From assembly GCA_900759445.1 (NCBI GenBank), contig CAAEVH010000064.1, positions 1 to 11,113 on the forward strand: a stretch of 11,113 nucleotides of DNA, given 5' to 3'. Shown here in pieces: positions 5,030 to 10,891 of the stretch. The stretch comes from an uncultured Raoultella sp. GTDB lineage: Bacteria; Pseudomonadota; Gammaproteobacteria; Enterobacterales; Enterobacteriaceae. Numbering within the stretch: the first letter of the stretch is position 1; every line of letters begins with the position of its first letter. The translations under genes were made by a program, and so were the position numbers. The notes under the pieces are model-generated. The model was not told the DNA's origin, searched no databases, and saw nothing but the letters and a program-made list of their open reading frames with translations.

Positions 5030-5701
5030 TTAGTCACCGAATGCACGCCGCATATTTTTCTTTATTTCCCGGGTATCCGAACCAGACACCGGCATGGCAG
5101 ATGTTGCCGGCGTATCCGGTACTGCAGCAGCAGCCCTGTTCACGGCAGTGGTGCCGGCCATCTGCTGAACCAGTGCCTGCAGCTCACTGACCGAGGTGGG
5201 CGGTACCGGCATACTGGTCAACAGGCGCGGCAGTTCCGGTGCCGTCGTGTGGAGGGCCAGACCGGTGATAATAAGGTTTCTCAGCAGATCCCCACGCAGA
5301 CGGGATGACGCTTCCGTCAGCACACTTTCCACCCGTTCCCCACTCCGGCCATTTTGAAGCGTCAGGGTGTAACGCCGGCGCTGGTATTCCGTCTCCGGTG
5401 ACATGGGCAGAGCAGCCTCACCATTTTCGGGCTCATCCGGAAGTCCTGTGAGTGAGGACCAGGTTCCGGAGACCAGGGCCATAACAGCGCAAAGGCGGGC
5501 AGCGCTCAGCTGCCCGGCAAAGAACACCGGGATCAGCGCCGGTAAACGGGCATCCACCTGGTATACCACCGCCCCGGCGGTAGCGGCGGTACGGATGAAC
5601 TCACCGCGCAGGGGCTGTGAGATGGTGCTGATGGTTGCCATCGCCGCGATGTCGGTGCGATCGTCGCTGTGCAGATAGAAAGAATACTGGCCGTCCGGCA
5701 C
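5030..5701 (-). CDS. parR: ParR/StbB-like partition adaptor with duplicated domain
   Basis: The 223-aa product follows parM by 2 bp and starts at a GTG with GAGG 7 nt upstream. ParR proteins bind the parC centromere through ribbon-helix-helix folds and cap ParM filaments with their C-terminal tail. Residues 5-79 resemble the StbB/ParR core: LRGEFIRTAATAG..VYQ.DARLPAL compares with the R..R.AALTAG.ALY..D.R.P of R100 StbB as I recall it. Residues 110-183 repeat the pattern (YTLTLQ, LRGDLLR...TG, ELPRLL). The key positions L31/L135, R32/R136, G33/G137, R37/R141, G43/G147, L53/L157 and P54/P158 all lie 104 residues apart. The C-terminal EIKKNMRRAFGD resembles the KKN-containing StbB tail. Classical ParR is about 117 aa, so this is nearly twice as long. 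Confidence 0.82.
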   Translation of the reverse strand: MPDGQYSFYLHSDDRTDIAAMATISTISQPLRGEFIRTAATAGAVVYQVDARLPALIPVFFAGQLSAARLCAVMALVSGTWSSLTGLPDEPENGEAALPMSPETEYQRRRYTLTLQNGRSGERVESVLTEASSRLRGDLLRNLIITGLALHTTAPELPRLLTSMPVPPTSVSELQALVQQMAGTTAVNRAAAAVPDTPATSAMPVSGSDTREIKKNMRRAFGD

Positions 5702-5703
5702 GT

Positions 5704-6675
5704 TTAGTCCTCTTTATTGTAAAGGGCAATCTCCCTGGCCAGCGCCATCTGTGGATCGCCTATAACCTCGATACGGTCAGGGGCCAGAGGCCAGGCCTGA
5801 CGGATAGCTTCTTCTATGAGGGAGGCCCCTCCCCCGACCAGGAATACCCGGTTAACGTTCCTGAAGGCCGTCAGCTCACTGGTGACTCGCGCACCCAGGG
5901 AGGTGATTGCCTCTGTTATTTTGTTCCGAACCTCGTCAATTTTACCGGCATCGTTGATCACACGCTGCAGATACTGACGATCATTGCGGTTGCGGATGAC
6001 AGTGTCAGCGATGAGGGCGCTGGTTTCGCTGTCTGCCGCCCGCAGTGCGCCTGCAGCTGCCCGGGTGACCTGCGACACACCAACAGACGGATTACCGTGC
6101 ACCGCACTGATATCATCAAACTGGCCGACAATCACACCGGCATCGAGCGTGGTGCCACCGAGATCGATTATCAGGGTGGTCTCCGCGGGGCCGGGTTTCA
6201 GCTCAGCGAGACGGGAGAACGCCGCCGGCAGTGATTCCGGCATCACCTTCACGTCCGTTACAGTAAACGCCCTGCCCTTATTCAGAACCAGCTCACGCAT
6301 CAGATTTTCCCGTTTGCGTCGTATGTTCTCTTCGTTCCGCTGGCAGTCCCCGTCGTAATATTCACTCAGGGGCAGCGTCACGGTCAGACTCACCGGCTGC
6401 GGCTCCAGTCCGCTGTTCAGCAGCGCATGATGCACAGCCAGAAGGTTGAGATCACCGTACTGATATTCCACGTTTGTTGTCGGGATGGCATCCCGGCTGA
6501 CGCTGTCCCAGGTATATTTCAGCGTGCCCACCTGATAATTGAACGTTGCCGCACTGAATTCCGCCACTTTCCAGCCATGCCTGAAGGAGTTCGCTGAGAC
6601 CCGTATCTGAAGCCCATCTCCTTCAAACCATGCCAGCTTAACATTAGTTGAACCATCATCGCAGTAAATATTCAT
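5704..6675 (-). CDS. parM: ParM/StbA actin-like plasmid segregation ATPase
   Basis: This 323-aa protein aligns along its whole length with R1 ParM (320 aa). Motifs seen are the N-terminal phosphate-1 loop CDDGSTNVKL, NSFRHGW, the VHHALL segment, LPLSEYYD, DVKVMPES, the second phosphate motif LIIDLGGTTLD, and the C-terminal VFLVGGGA adenosine motif. ParM polymerises into dynamic filaments that push sister plasmids apart when capped by ParR on parC. The gene starts with two consecutive ATG codons; I prefer the second (6675) because GGAG is 7 nt from it and only 4 nt from the first (6678). It is the first gene of the minus-strand partition operon, and probably autoregulated by ParR binding in the adjacent AT-rich region. 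Confidence 0.95.
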   Translation of the reverse strand: MNIYCDDGSTNVKLAWFEGDGLQIRVSANSFRHGWKVAEFSAATFNYQVGTLKYTWDSVSRDAIPTTNVEYQYGDLNLLAVHHALLNSGLEPQPVSLTVTLPLSEYYDGDCQRNEENIRRKRENLMRELVLNKGRAFTVTDVKVMPESLPAAFSRLAELKPGPAETTLIIDLGGTTLDAGVIVGQFDDISAVHGNPSVGVSQVTRAAAGALRAADSETSALIADTVIRNRNDRQYLQRVINDAGKIDEVRNKITEAITSLGARVTSELTAFRNVNRVFLVGGGASLIEEAIRQAWPLAPDRIEVIGDPQMALAREIALYNKED

Positions 6676-6711
6676 CATTATGCTCCGTTAATTACACTCA
6701 ATTTGATACTA

Positions 6712-6739
6712 ATTATAAGAGCAAAATGAAAAAATCAAA
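6712..6739 (-). promoter_or_regulatory. Probable parM promoter
   Basis: On the minus strand a perfect TATAAT (plus 6712-6717) lies about 34 bp before the parM start. A plausible -35, TTTGAT (plus 6734-6739), is 16 bp upstream. One of the CTCAAAATG-like motifs (6721-6729) falls inside the spacer, which would allow repression by a protein that binds these motifs, as known for ParR at parC of R1. Confidence 0.55.
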
Positions 6740-6821
6740 GTTATATTTCTCAATATGAGCAATATAAATACATCAAAATGATTAACAATGACATTTTGAG
6801 CACCTTTATTTACTCAAAATG
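6721..6821. promoter_or_regulatory. parC: Candidate parC: cluster of CTCAAAATG-like motifs
   Basis: An AT-rich tract upstream of parM carries related motifs: GCAAAATGA (6721-6729), CTCAATATGAG (6749-6759), ATCAAAATGA (6772-6781), CATTTTGAG (6792-6800, inverted) and CTCAAAATG (6813-6821). The last two form a perfect 9-bp inverted repeat. In R1-type systems ParR binds iterons flanking the parM promoter. The location fits, but the motifs differ from R1 parC iterons as I recall them and spacing is irregular, so this is inference from position and repetition. Confidence 0.5.
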
Positions 6822-6864
6822 TTCGTGCGGCGGGCGTTCTGGATTATCGTCACGCTGTCAAATA

Positions 6865-6884
6865 TACTGTATGCATAACCAGAG
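6865..6884 (+). promoter_or_regulatory. LexA-like box and -10 of the umuDC operon
   Basis: TACTGTATGCATAACCAGAG matches the E. coli SOS consensus TACTGTATATATATACAGTA at 14 of 20 positions, with the CTGT half intact and the other half CCAG instead of ACAG. A -10-like TATACT (6863-6868) overlaps the box, and the umuD start is at 6907. LexA repression in the absence of DNA damage is expected for this family; the box is imperfect, so repression may be weaker. Confidence 0.55.
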
Positions 6885-6906
6885 TTTTGAGATATCAGGA
6901 GGAAAG

Positions 6907-7337
6907 ATGAAACTACAGCTTTCAGCACCGGGAAAGAACTCCCGCCACAGGCCCATCCATTGTTTGCAGATCTGGCCTGCTGCGGTTTTCCCAGCCCTGC
7001 TGCTGACTATGTCGAGTCCGATCTGGATCTCCATGATTACTGCATACGGCATCCGAGCGCGACTTACTACCTGCGTGCCAGCGGAGACAGCATGGCCGAC
7101 GGCAGTCTGTACAATGGCGATCTGCTGGTAGTGGACAGTGCTGAAAAGCCGCGGCACGGCGATATCGTTGTGGCCAGCGTTCAGGGGGAGTTTACGGTGA
7201 AACGGCTTCTGCTGACGCCACGACTGACGCTGCAGCCCATGAATGCCTCCTGGTCGCCGATTTATCCCGACCCGGACGATCTGGATATCTTTGGCGTCGT
7301 CACGCACATTATCCATCGTACCAGGGAGATGTACTGA
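6907..7337 (+). pseudogene. umuD: umuD-like polymerase V subunit gene, frameshifted
   Basis: A strong AGGAGG lies just before the ATG at 6907, whose first 17 codons read MKLQLSAPGKNSRHRPI. The recognisable UmuD body continues only in another frame, from LFADLACCGFPSPAADYVES (6960) to 7337. One missing base near 6953-6960 (CCCATCCATTG where CCCATCCCATTG would restore the frame) explains this. The body is otherwise intact: cleavage site Cys-Gly (CCGFPSP, residues 8-9 of the 6960 frame), catalytic Ser44 in ASGDSM and Lys81 in FTVKRL, in the same spacing as Cys24-Gly25, Ser60 and Lys97 of E. coli UmuD. As written, ribosomes from 6907 stop at 7131. A TTG at 6960 could restart translation just before the cleavage site. 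Its stop overlaps the umuC start (TGATG). It may be inactive, a sequencing error, or a source of UmuD'-like protein. Confidence 0.8.
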
Positions 7338-8605
7338 TGTTTGCCCTGGCCGATGTGAACAGCTTTTACGCCAGCTGTGAACGTGTTTTCCGCCCTGATT
7401 TGAAAGGAAAGCCGATTGTCGTTTTGAGCAACAACGACGGGAATGTGATCGCACGCAGCATCGAGGCGAAATCCTGGATCAAAATGGGGACTCCGTGGTT
7501 TCAGATAAAAAAAGAAAGGTACCCGGAAAAAATATATGCGTTTTCAAGTAACTATGAACTTTACGCCTCGATGTCTGCGCGCGTGATGAACTGCCTGGAG
7601 GAACTGGCCCCCAGGGTGGAACAGTATTCAATTGATGAGATGTTCCTCGACCTGACCGGCGTGGAGCATTGTATGGAGCTTGAGGACTTCGGCCGGCAGC
7701 TGCGTCAGCACGTTTATGACTGTACCCGCCTGACCATTGGCGTGGGCGCCGGACCAACGAAAACCCTCGCAAAATCAGCCCAGTGGGCCTCAAAAGAGTG
7801 GAAACAGTTTCGTGGCGTACTCGCTCTGACCAGGGGAAATCCGCAGAGAACGCGGAAACTGCTTTCACTGCAGCCGGTTGAAGAAATCTGGGGGGTGGGC
7901 AACCGTATTGCACGCAAGCTAAATGTGCTGGGCATAAAGACCGCTCTCGATCTGGCTCTGACGAACCCGACCTTCATCCGCAAAAATTTTTCTGTGGTCC
8001 TTGAGCGAACGGTACGGGAACTGAACGGGGAAAGCTGCCTTTCGCTTGAGGAAGCCCCTCCGACGAAACAGCAAATTGTCTGCAGCCGCAGTTTTGGTGT
8101 GAAGATCACGGAGTACGAGTCGCTCCGCCAGGCTATCTGTCAGCACGCAGAGCGGGCCTCTGAAAAGCTGCGTAAAGAGCGACAATATTGCCGGCATATT
8201 TCTGTTTTCATCAAAACGTCTCCGTTCGCCGTTAAAGAACCTTACTACGGCAACGTGGCCACGGAAAAACTGTTTACCCCCACGCAGGATACCCGTGATG
8301 TCATTGCCGCTGCCATATCGGCTCTGGAGCGTATCTGGAGGGATGGTCACCGGTATGCTAAAGCCGGAGTTATGCTGAATGACTTCACTGGCTCTGGCGT
8401 GTCTCAGCTGCAGCTGTTCGACGAACGTCCGCCACGTCCTCACAGCGCTGAACTGATGAAGGTTTTGGACGGGATCAACAACTCAGGGCTGGGGAAGGTC
8501 TGGTTTGCTGGCAGAGGTATTACTCCTGAGTGGCAGATGAAGCGTGAGATGCTGTCCCCGGCATATACAACACGCTGGAAAGAGTTACCGGTCGCCAGGT
8601 TTTAA
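7337..8605 (+). CDS. umuC: Y-family DNA polymerase V catalytic subunit (UmuC-like)
   Basis: The 422-aa product has the same length as E. coli UmuC and appears intact. It carries the first catalytic Asp in [13 protein letters not shown] (D6), the [12 protein letters not shown] fingers/palm motif, [10 protein letters not shown] with D100 and E101, [12 protein letters not shown], the helix-hairpin-helix-like [15 protein letters not shown], and the little-finger domain. A beta-clamp binding motif QLQLF is at 357-361, equivalent to QLNLF of UmuC. With UmuD'2 it forms polymerase V, which copies past DNA lesions at the cost of mutations and needs RecA. Its ATG overlaps the umuD stop (TGATG), so it normally depends on umuD translation; the upstream frameshift may lower its expression unless translation restarts. 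Plasmid relatives are MucB, ImpB and SamB; I cannot say which it is closest to. Confidence 0.95.
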   Translation: MFALADVNSFYASCERVFRPDLKGKPIVVLSNNDGNVIARSIEAKSWIKMGTPWFQIKKERYPEKIYAFSSNYELYASMSARVMNCLEELAPRVEQYSIDEMFLDLTGVEHCMELEDFGRQLRQHVYDCTRLTIGVGAGPTKTLAKSAQWASKEWKQFRGVLALTRGNPQRTRKLLSLQPVEEIWGVGNRIARKLNVLGIKTALDLALTNPTFIRKNFSVVLERTVRELNGESCLSLEEAPPTKQQIVCSRSFGVKITEYESLRQAICQHAERASEKLRKERQYCRHISVFIKTSPFAVKEPYYGNVATEKLFTPTQDTRDVIAAAISALERIWRDGHRYAKAGVMLNDFTGSGVSQLQLFDERPPRPHSAELMKVLDGINNSGLGKVWFAGRGITPEWQMKREMLSPAYTTRWKELPVARF

Positions 8606-8703
8606 CCTGACGGCTCAGACCGGGCCTGGCTTACATGTCCACCATAATGGGTACGATCACCAGTACCCTCGCCCTCCGGGTATTTTGCACACCCACCGTC
8701 TAA

Positions 8704-8758
8704 AAGACTTGTTAACTGGTCATATGAAGTCTATATTTGAGACCTGTTAATAAGTCTT
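8704..8758 (+). promoter_or_regulatory. relBE promoter and operator
   Basis: AAGACTTGTTAAC (8704-8716) and GTTAATAAGTCTT (8746-8758) are inverted arms with one mismatch in 13 and flank a likely promoter, TTGTTA (8710-8715), 16-bp spacer, TATATT (8732-8737). The relB start is at 8770. The arrangement suits autorepression by the antitoxin or toxin-antitoxin complex, as known for RelB-type operons. The rest of the gap after umuC (8606-8703) holds a GGGTAC/GTACCC inverted repeat at 8649-8668 without a T-run. Confidence 0.65.
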
Positions 8759-8769
8759 GGAGGTGTACT

Positions 8770-9021
8770 ATGCCCAACATTATTCTGAGTGACACAAGCG
8801 CGAGCATCAGCGAACTAAAAAAAAATCCGATGGCGACGGTCAGTGCCGGCGACGGCTTCCCGGTCGCGATTCTGAACCGTAACCAGCCGGCTTTTTACTG
8901 CATCCCGGCTGAACTTTACGAGAAGATGCTCGATGCCCTGGATGATCAGGAACTGGCAAAGCTGGTATCAGAACGCAGTAACCAGCAGCTGCTTGACGTG
9001 GATCTGGATACTTATCTATGA
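8770..9021 (+). CDS. relB: RelB-type antitoxin (P307 RelB / StbD family)
   Basis: I start this gene at 8770 because GGAGG (8759-8763) lies 6 nt upstream; a longer frame from 8737 would run through the operator. The 83-aa product begins MPNIILSDTSASISELKKNP and has MATVSAGDGFPVAILNRNQPAFY, the Phd/YefM-like N-terminal DNA-binding fold seen in StbD and the RelB of plasmid P307. The C-terminal LVSERSNQQLLDVDLDTYL would wrap and neutralise the toxin. It overlaps relE by 4 bp (ATGA), typical of coupled toxin-antitoxin pairs. The pair stabilises the plasmid by killing or arresting plasmid-free daughters. Expression is expected to be autorepressed through the upstream inverted repeat. Confidence 0.9.
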   Translation: MPNIILSDTSASISELKKNPMATVSAGDGFPVAILNRNQPAFYCIPAELYEKMLDALDDQELAKLVSERSNQQLLDVDLDTYL

Positions 9022-9305
9022 CTTATACGGTCAAATTCAGGGAAGATGCGCTGAAAGAGTGGCAAAAGCTGGATAAGGCCATTCAGCAGCAGTTTGCGAA
9101 GAAACTGAAGAAGTGCTGTGACGAACCACATATCCCTTCAGCAAAGCTGAGAGGAATAAAGGACTGCTACAAAATTAAACTTCGTGCATCAGGTTTTCGC
9201 CTGGTGTATCAGGTGATAGATGATCAATTAATTATCGCGGTTGTTGCTGTTGGAAAGCGTGAACGCAGTGACGTGTACAATCTGGCCAGCGAAAGGATGA
9301 GATAA
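9018..9305 (+). CDS. relE: RelE mRNA interferase toxin
   Basis: The 95-aa product equals E. coli RelE in length and keeps its numbering. The residues important for ribosome-dependent mRNA cleavage are all present: K52, K54, R61, R81 and Y87, in CYKIKLRASGFRLVY and GKRERSDVY. RelE enters the ribosomal A site and cuts the mRNA, halting translation when RelB is degraded. The sequence resembles RelE of plasmid P307 as I recall it. The ATG overlaps the relB stop by 4 bp. Nothing suggests inactivation, so the module is probably functional. Confidence 0.93.
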   Translation: MTYTVKFREDALKEWQKLDKAIQQQFAKKLKKCCDEPHIPSAKLRGIKDCYKIKLRASGFRLVYQVIDDQLIIAVVAVGKRERSDVYNLASERMR

Positions 9306-9312
9306 CGCATAA

Positions 9313-9478
9313 TGGATGACAAAAAAGTAAACAAAACAAACATGTAAAACAGGAAAAATTATTCATCGATGAACTATGGATAGCTCTTGCTGCTTTCCCT
9401 GAGAAGAAAAAGAACCCAACGTTTAAAAAACCGGGGAAGACTGCTTTGATAATCAAGTCAGACGAATTCAAGGAATAG
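9313..9478 (+). pseudogene. Small gene broken by a frameshift in a poly-A tract
   Basis: The ATG at 9313 opens MDDKKVNKTNM and stops after 11 codons. The +1 frame then stays open to TAG at 9478 and reads like a protein: KLFIDELWIALAAFPEKKK, NPTFKKPGKTALIIKS and DEFKE. If the six A bases at 9321-9326 were seven, one continuous 55-codon gene would result. The join is inferred from coherent coding on both sides; no family is recognised. It begins 7 bp after relE. A sequencing error in the homopolymer would give the same picture. Confidence 0.4.
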
Positions 9479-9519
9479 ACATAGATATTCTGATAACCCT
9501 GGCCATCATATCCGTACCA

Positions 9520-9735
9520 GTGATCTACTTTTTATGGGATAAATATTTCCGAATATACCCACTTTCCTACTTCGGCATCGAAAACGTTCAACGCATTGCC
9601 AAATGGGAAAGCCCGGAATGGCGCGAGCGGGTGTTTTCTCTAGGCGGCATGACCAACTGCGAGTGGATTAGAATTAATATCTGTCAGCTGGAGGCGATCA
9701 AATCCAAGCTACATCGCCGGAATTTATATCGCTGA
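9520..9735 (+). CDS. Small membrane-anchored hypothetical protein, start uncertain
   Basis: The first legal start I can support is GTG at 9520 (71 aa), but the frame is open back to 9427 and the upstream part encodes a hydrophobic stretch (ILITLAIISVPVIYFLW) that forms a likely transmembrane helix. AAGGA at 9470-9474 sits at correct distance from an ATA codon (9481), where the parent gene may have had ATG. The soluble part contains YPLSYFGIENVQRIAKWES, PEWRERVFSLGG and QLEAIKSKLHRR, and looks like a genuine, if unknown, protein. It directly follows the broken 55-codon gene, and the two may once have been a pair. It is lower in GC than the left-hand block. Confidence 0.45.
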   Translation: MIYFLWDKYFRIYPLSYFGIENVQRIAKWESPEWRERVFSLGGMTNCEWIRINICQLEAIKSKLHRRNLYR

Positions 9736-9738
9736 TGC

Positions 9739-9771
9739 CAAAATGGGTAGTGTGAACAACTCTACATTTTG
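9739..9771 (+). other. Weak inverted repeat after the 9520-9735 ORF
   Basis: CAAAATG (9739-9745) and CATTTTG (9765-9771) are perfect 7-bp arms 19 bp apart, directly after the stop of the preceding ORF. The stem is AT-rich with a long loop, so intrinsic termination is only possible, not shown. Confidence 0.25.
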
Positions 9772-9815
9772 CCTGTTAACAAGTACTTTATCTGAATTGA
9801 TTGGCGTGATTTTCT

Positions 9816-10094
9816 ATGACTATATCCTTCACTGGTAAGAGTTTTATATATGCAATTGTACTATGCATTTTCATTTTCATACTCTGTCTGAGCTATGAAT
9901 ATATTATGGCACCGAGCACCTACGAAGATTGTGTTCTCACCCATCTGAAAGGTAATGAAAATAATTACACAGCAAACTTTATCGATGATATGTGTAGCGA
10001 TAAATTTAAAAATAGTATACAGCAAGATTCATTTTTTCAGTTAATTGTTGGCAAGACAGAGCCAGCCTTGGGTCCGACTCTATCAGCGCTGTAG
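9816..10094 (+). CDS. AT-rich small membrane protein, probably 3'-truncated
   Basis: The 92-aa product begins MTISFTGKSFIYAIVLCIF and has one strong hydrophobic helix at about residues 10-26 (FIYAIVLCIFIFILCLS), suggesting a single-span inner-membrane or secreted protein. The outer part has two Cys (EDCVLTH and DDMCSDKF) that could pair outside the membrane. Up to about residue 78 the codons are AT-rich; after about 10055 the sequence suddenly becomes GC-rich (EPALGPTLSAL), which suggests that the reading frame runs across a recombination junction and the natural C-terminus is lost. The ribosome binding site is weak. No family is recognised, and it may be non-functional. Confidence 0.4.
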   Translation: MTISFTGKSFIYAIVLCIFIFILCLSYEYIMAPSTYEDCVLTHLKGNENNYTANFIDDMCSDKFKNSIQQDSFFQLIVGKTEPALGPTLSAL

Positions 10095-10395
10095 ATATCA
10101 TCAGGATGCTCCAGCGTCCTGTTGTACACCACCGATTAATCCTTCCAGTATAATTCCCGGCGGCTTACGGTGCTGTCAGAATAGTTTTCACTTTTTGTAT
10201 GGTGTTCACGCAGCGCCCAGTTTACCGACTTATTTCACGCCCCCTTACCTAACTCAAGCGCGTCTACAGTGCCAAGATATTCAGCCAGAATTTCAGCATT
10301 ATTTTTTCCTATGTCCAGGTGACAGAACATCTTCTTATTCGTTTACAGGAAGTATGTGTTCGTTTACAACAAAATTGTCGGATTGCTCGATGAAT
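10095..10395. other. Decayed stretch without a gene
   Basis: About 300 bp between the truncated membrane ORF and the umuC remnant. Open frames crossing it (for example 10045-10413 on the plus strand) have implausible composition and no good ribosome binding sites. Part of 10285-10395 could be very degraded upstream umuC sequence, but I cannot align it with confidence. No insertion-sequence ends or target duplications were identified. Confidence 0.4.
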
Positions 10396-10736
10396 GCTCA
10401 GCGGAAAAACTGAGTACGCCAAAGAGCAACACCTGGGACATTATCGCCGTTTCGGTTAACCTGCTGGACTGGGTCTGGATGACTGACCATCGCTACGCAA
10501 AAGTCGGAGTCCTGCTGAACGATTTCAGCCCGAACGGCGTTTCTCAGCTGAACCTGTCCGATGAAGTACAGCCGCGGGCGCACAGTGGTGAGTTGATGAA
10601 GGTACTCGACGGTATTAACCATTCAGGCAAAGGGAAGATCAGGTTCGCAGATCGCGGCATTGCCTCGGAATGATAGATGAAACGGGAAATACTGTCACTG
10701 GCCTACACCACACACTGGAATGAATTTTACCAATAG
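10396..10736 (+). pseudogene. umuC: C-terminal remnant of a second umuC
   Basis: The frame reads [55 protein letters not shown] and GKIRFADRGIASE, matching the last 115 or so residues of the intact UmuC (7337-8605). After Glu the intact protein has Trp-Gln-Met; here TGA and TAG replace the Trp and Gln codons at 10671-10676, and the homologous frame continues as MKREILSLAYTTHWNE to a TAG at 10736. The clamp motif is altered (QLNLS for QLNLF). The N-terminal three quarters is missing. The copy is clearly diverged from the intact gene at the nucleotide level, so it is a remnant of a different umuC lineage, not a recent duplication. Confidence 0.85.
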
Positions 10737-10863
10737 CCACATTTTGAAGTTTTCCTTCTCTGCTCTGCCTGGAATACGACATGCCCAACGGGTGGCACGG
10801 TGACGAACCTCGGGGGCAAACTGATTGTTTTTTGTCATCCTGTTACCTCTCTCGCAAGGAGTT

Positions 10864-10880
10864 TAGTCTCAAGGAGACTA
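10864..10880. other. Hairpin beside the 45-bp array
   Basis: TAGTCTC (10864-10870) and GAGACTA (10874-10880) form a perfect 7-bp stem with loop AAG, 11 bp before the first 45-bp unit. There is no T-run on either strand, so it is not a standard terminator. It may be a boundary element of the array or chance. Confidence 0.4.
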
Positions 10881-10891
10881 GGTACGGTTCA

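Noticed and set aside
8649..8668. Terminator between umuC and relBE.
   Set aside because: GGGTAC/GTACCC is a short stem with an 8-nt loop and is followed by GC-rich sequence without a T-run.
10095..10395. An insertion sequence or transposase fragment.
   Set aside because: No terminal inverted repeats, target-site duplication or transposase-like motif could be found in any frame.
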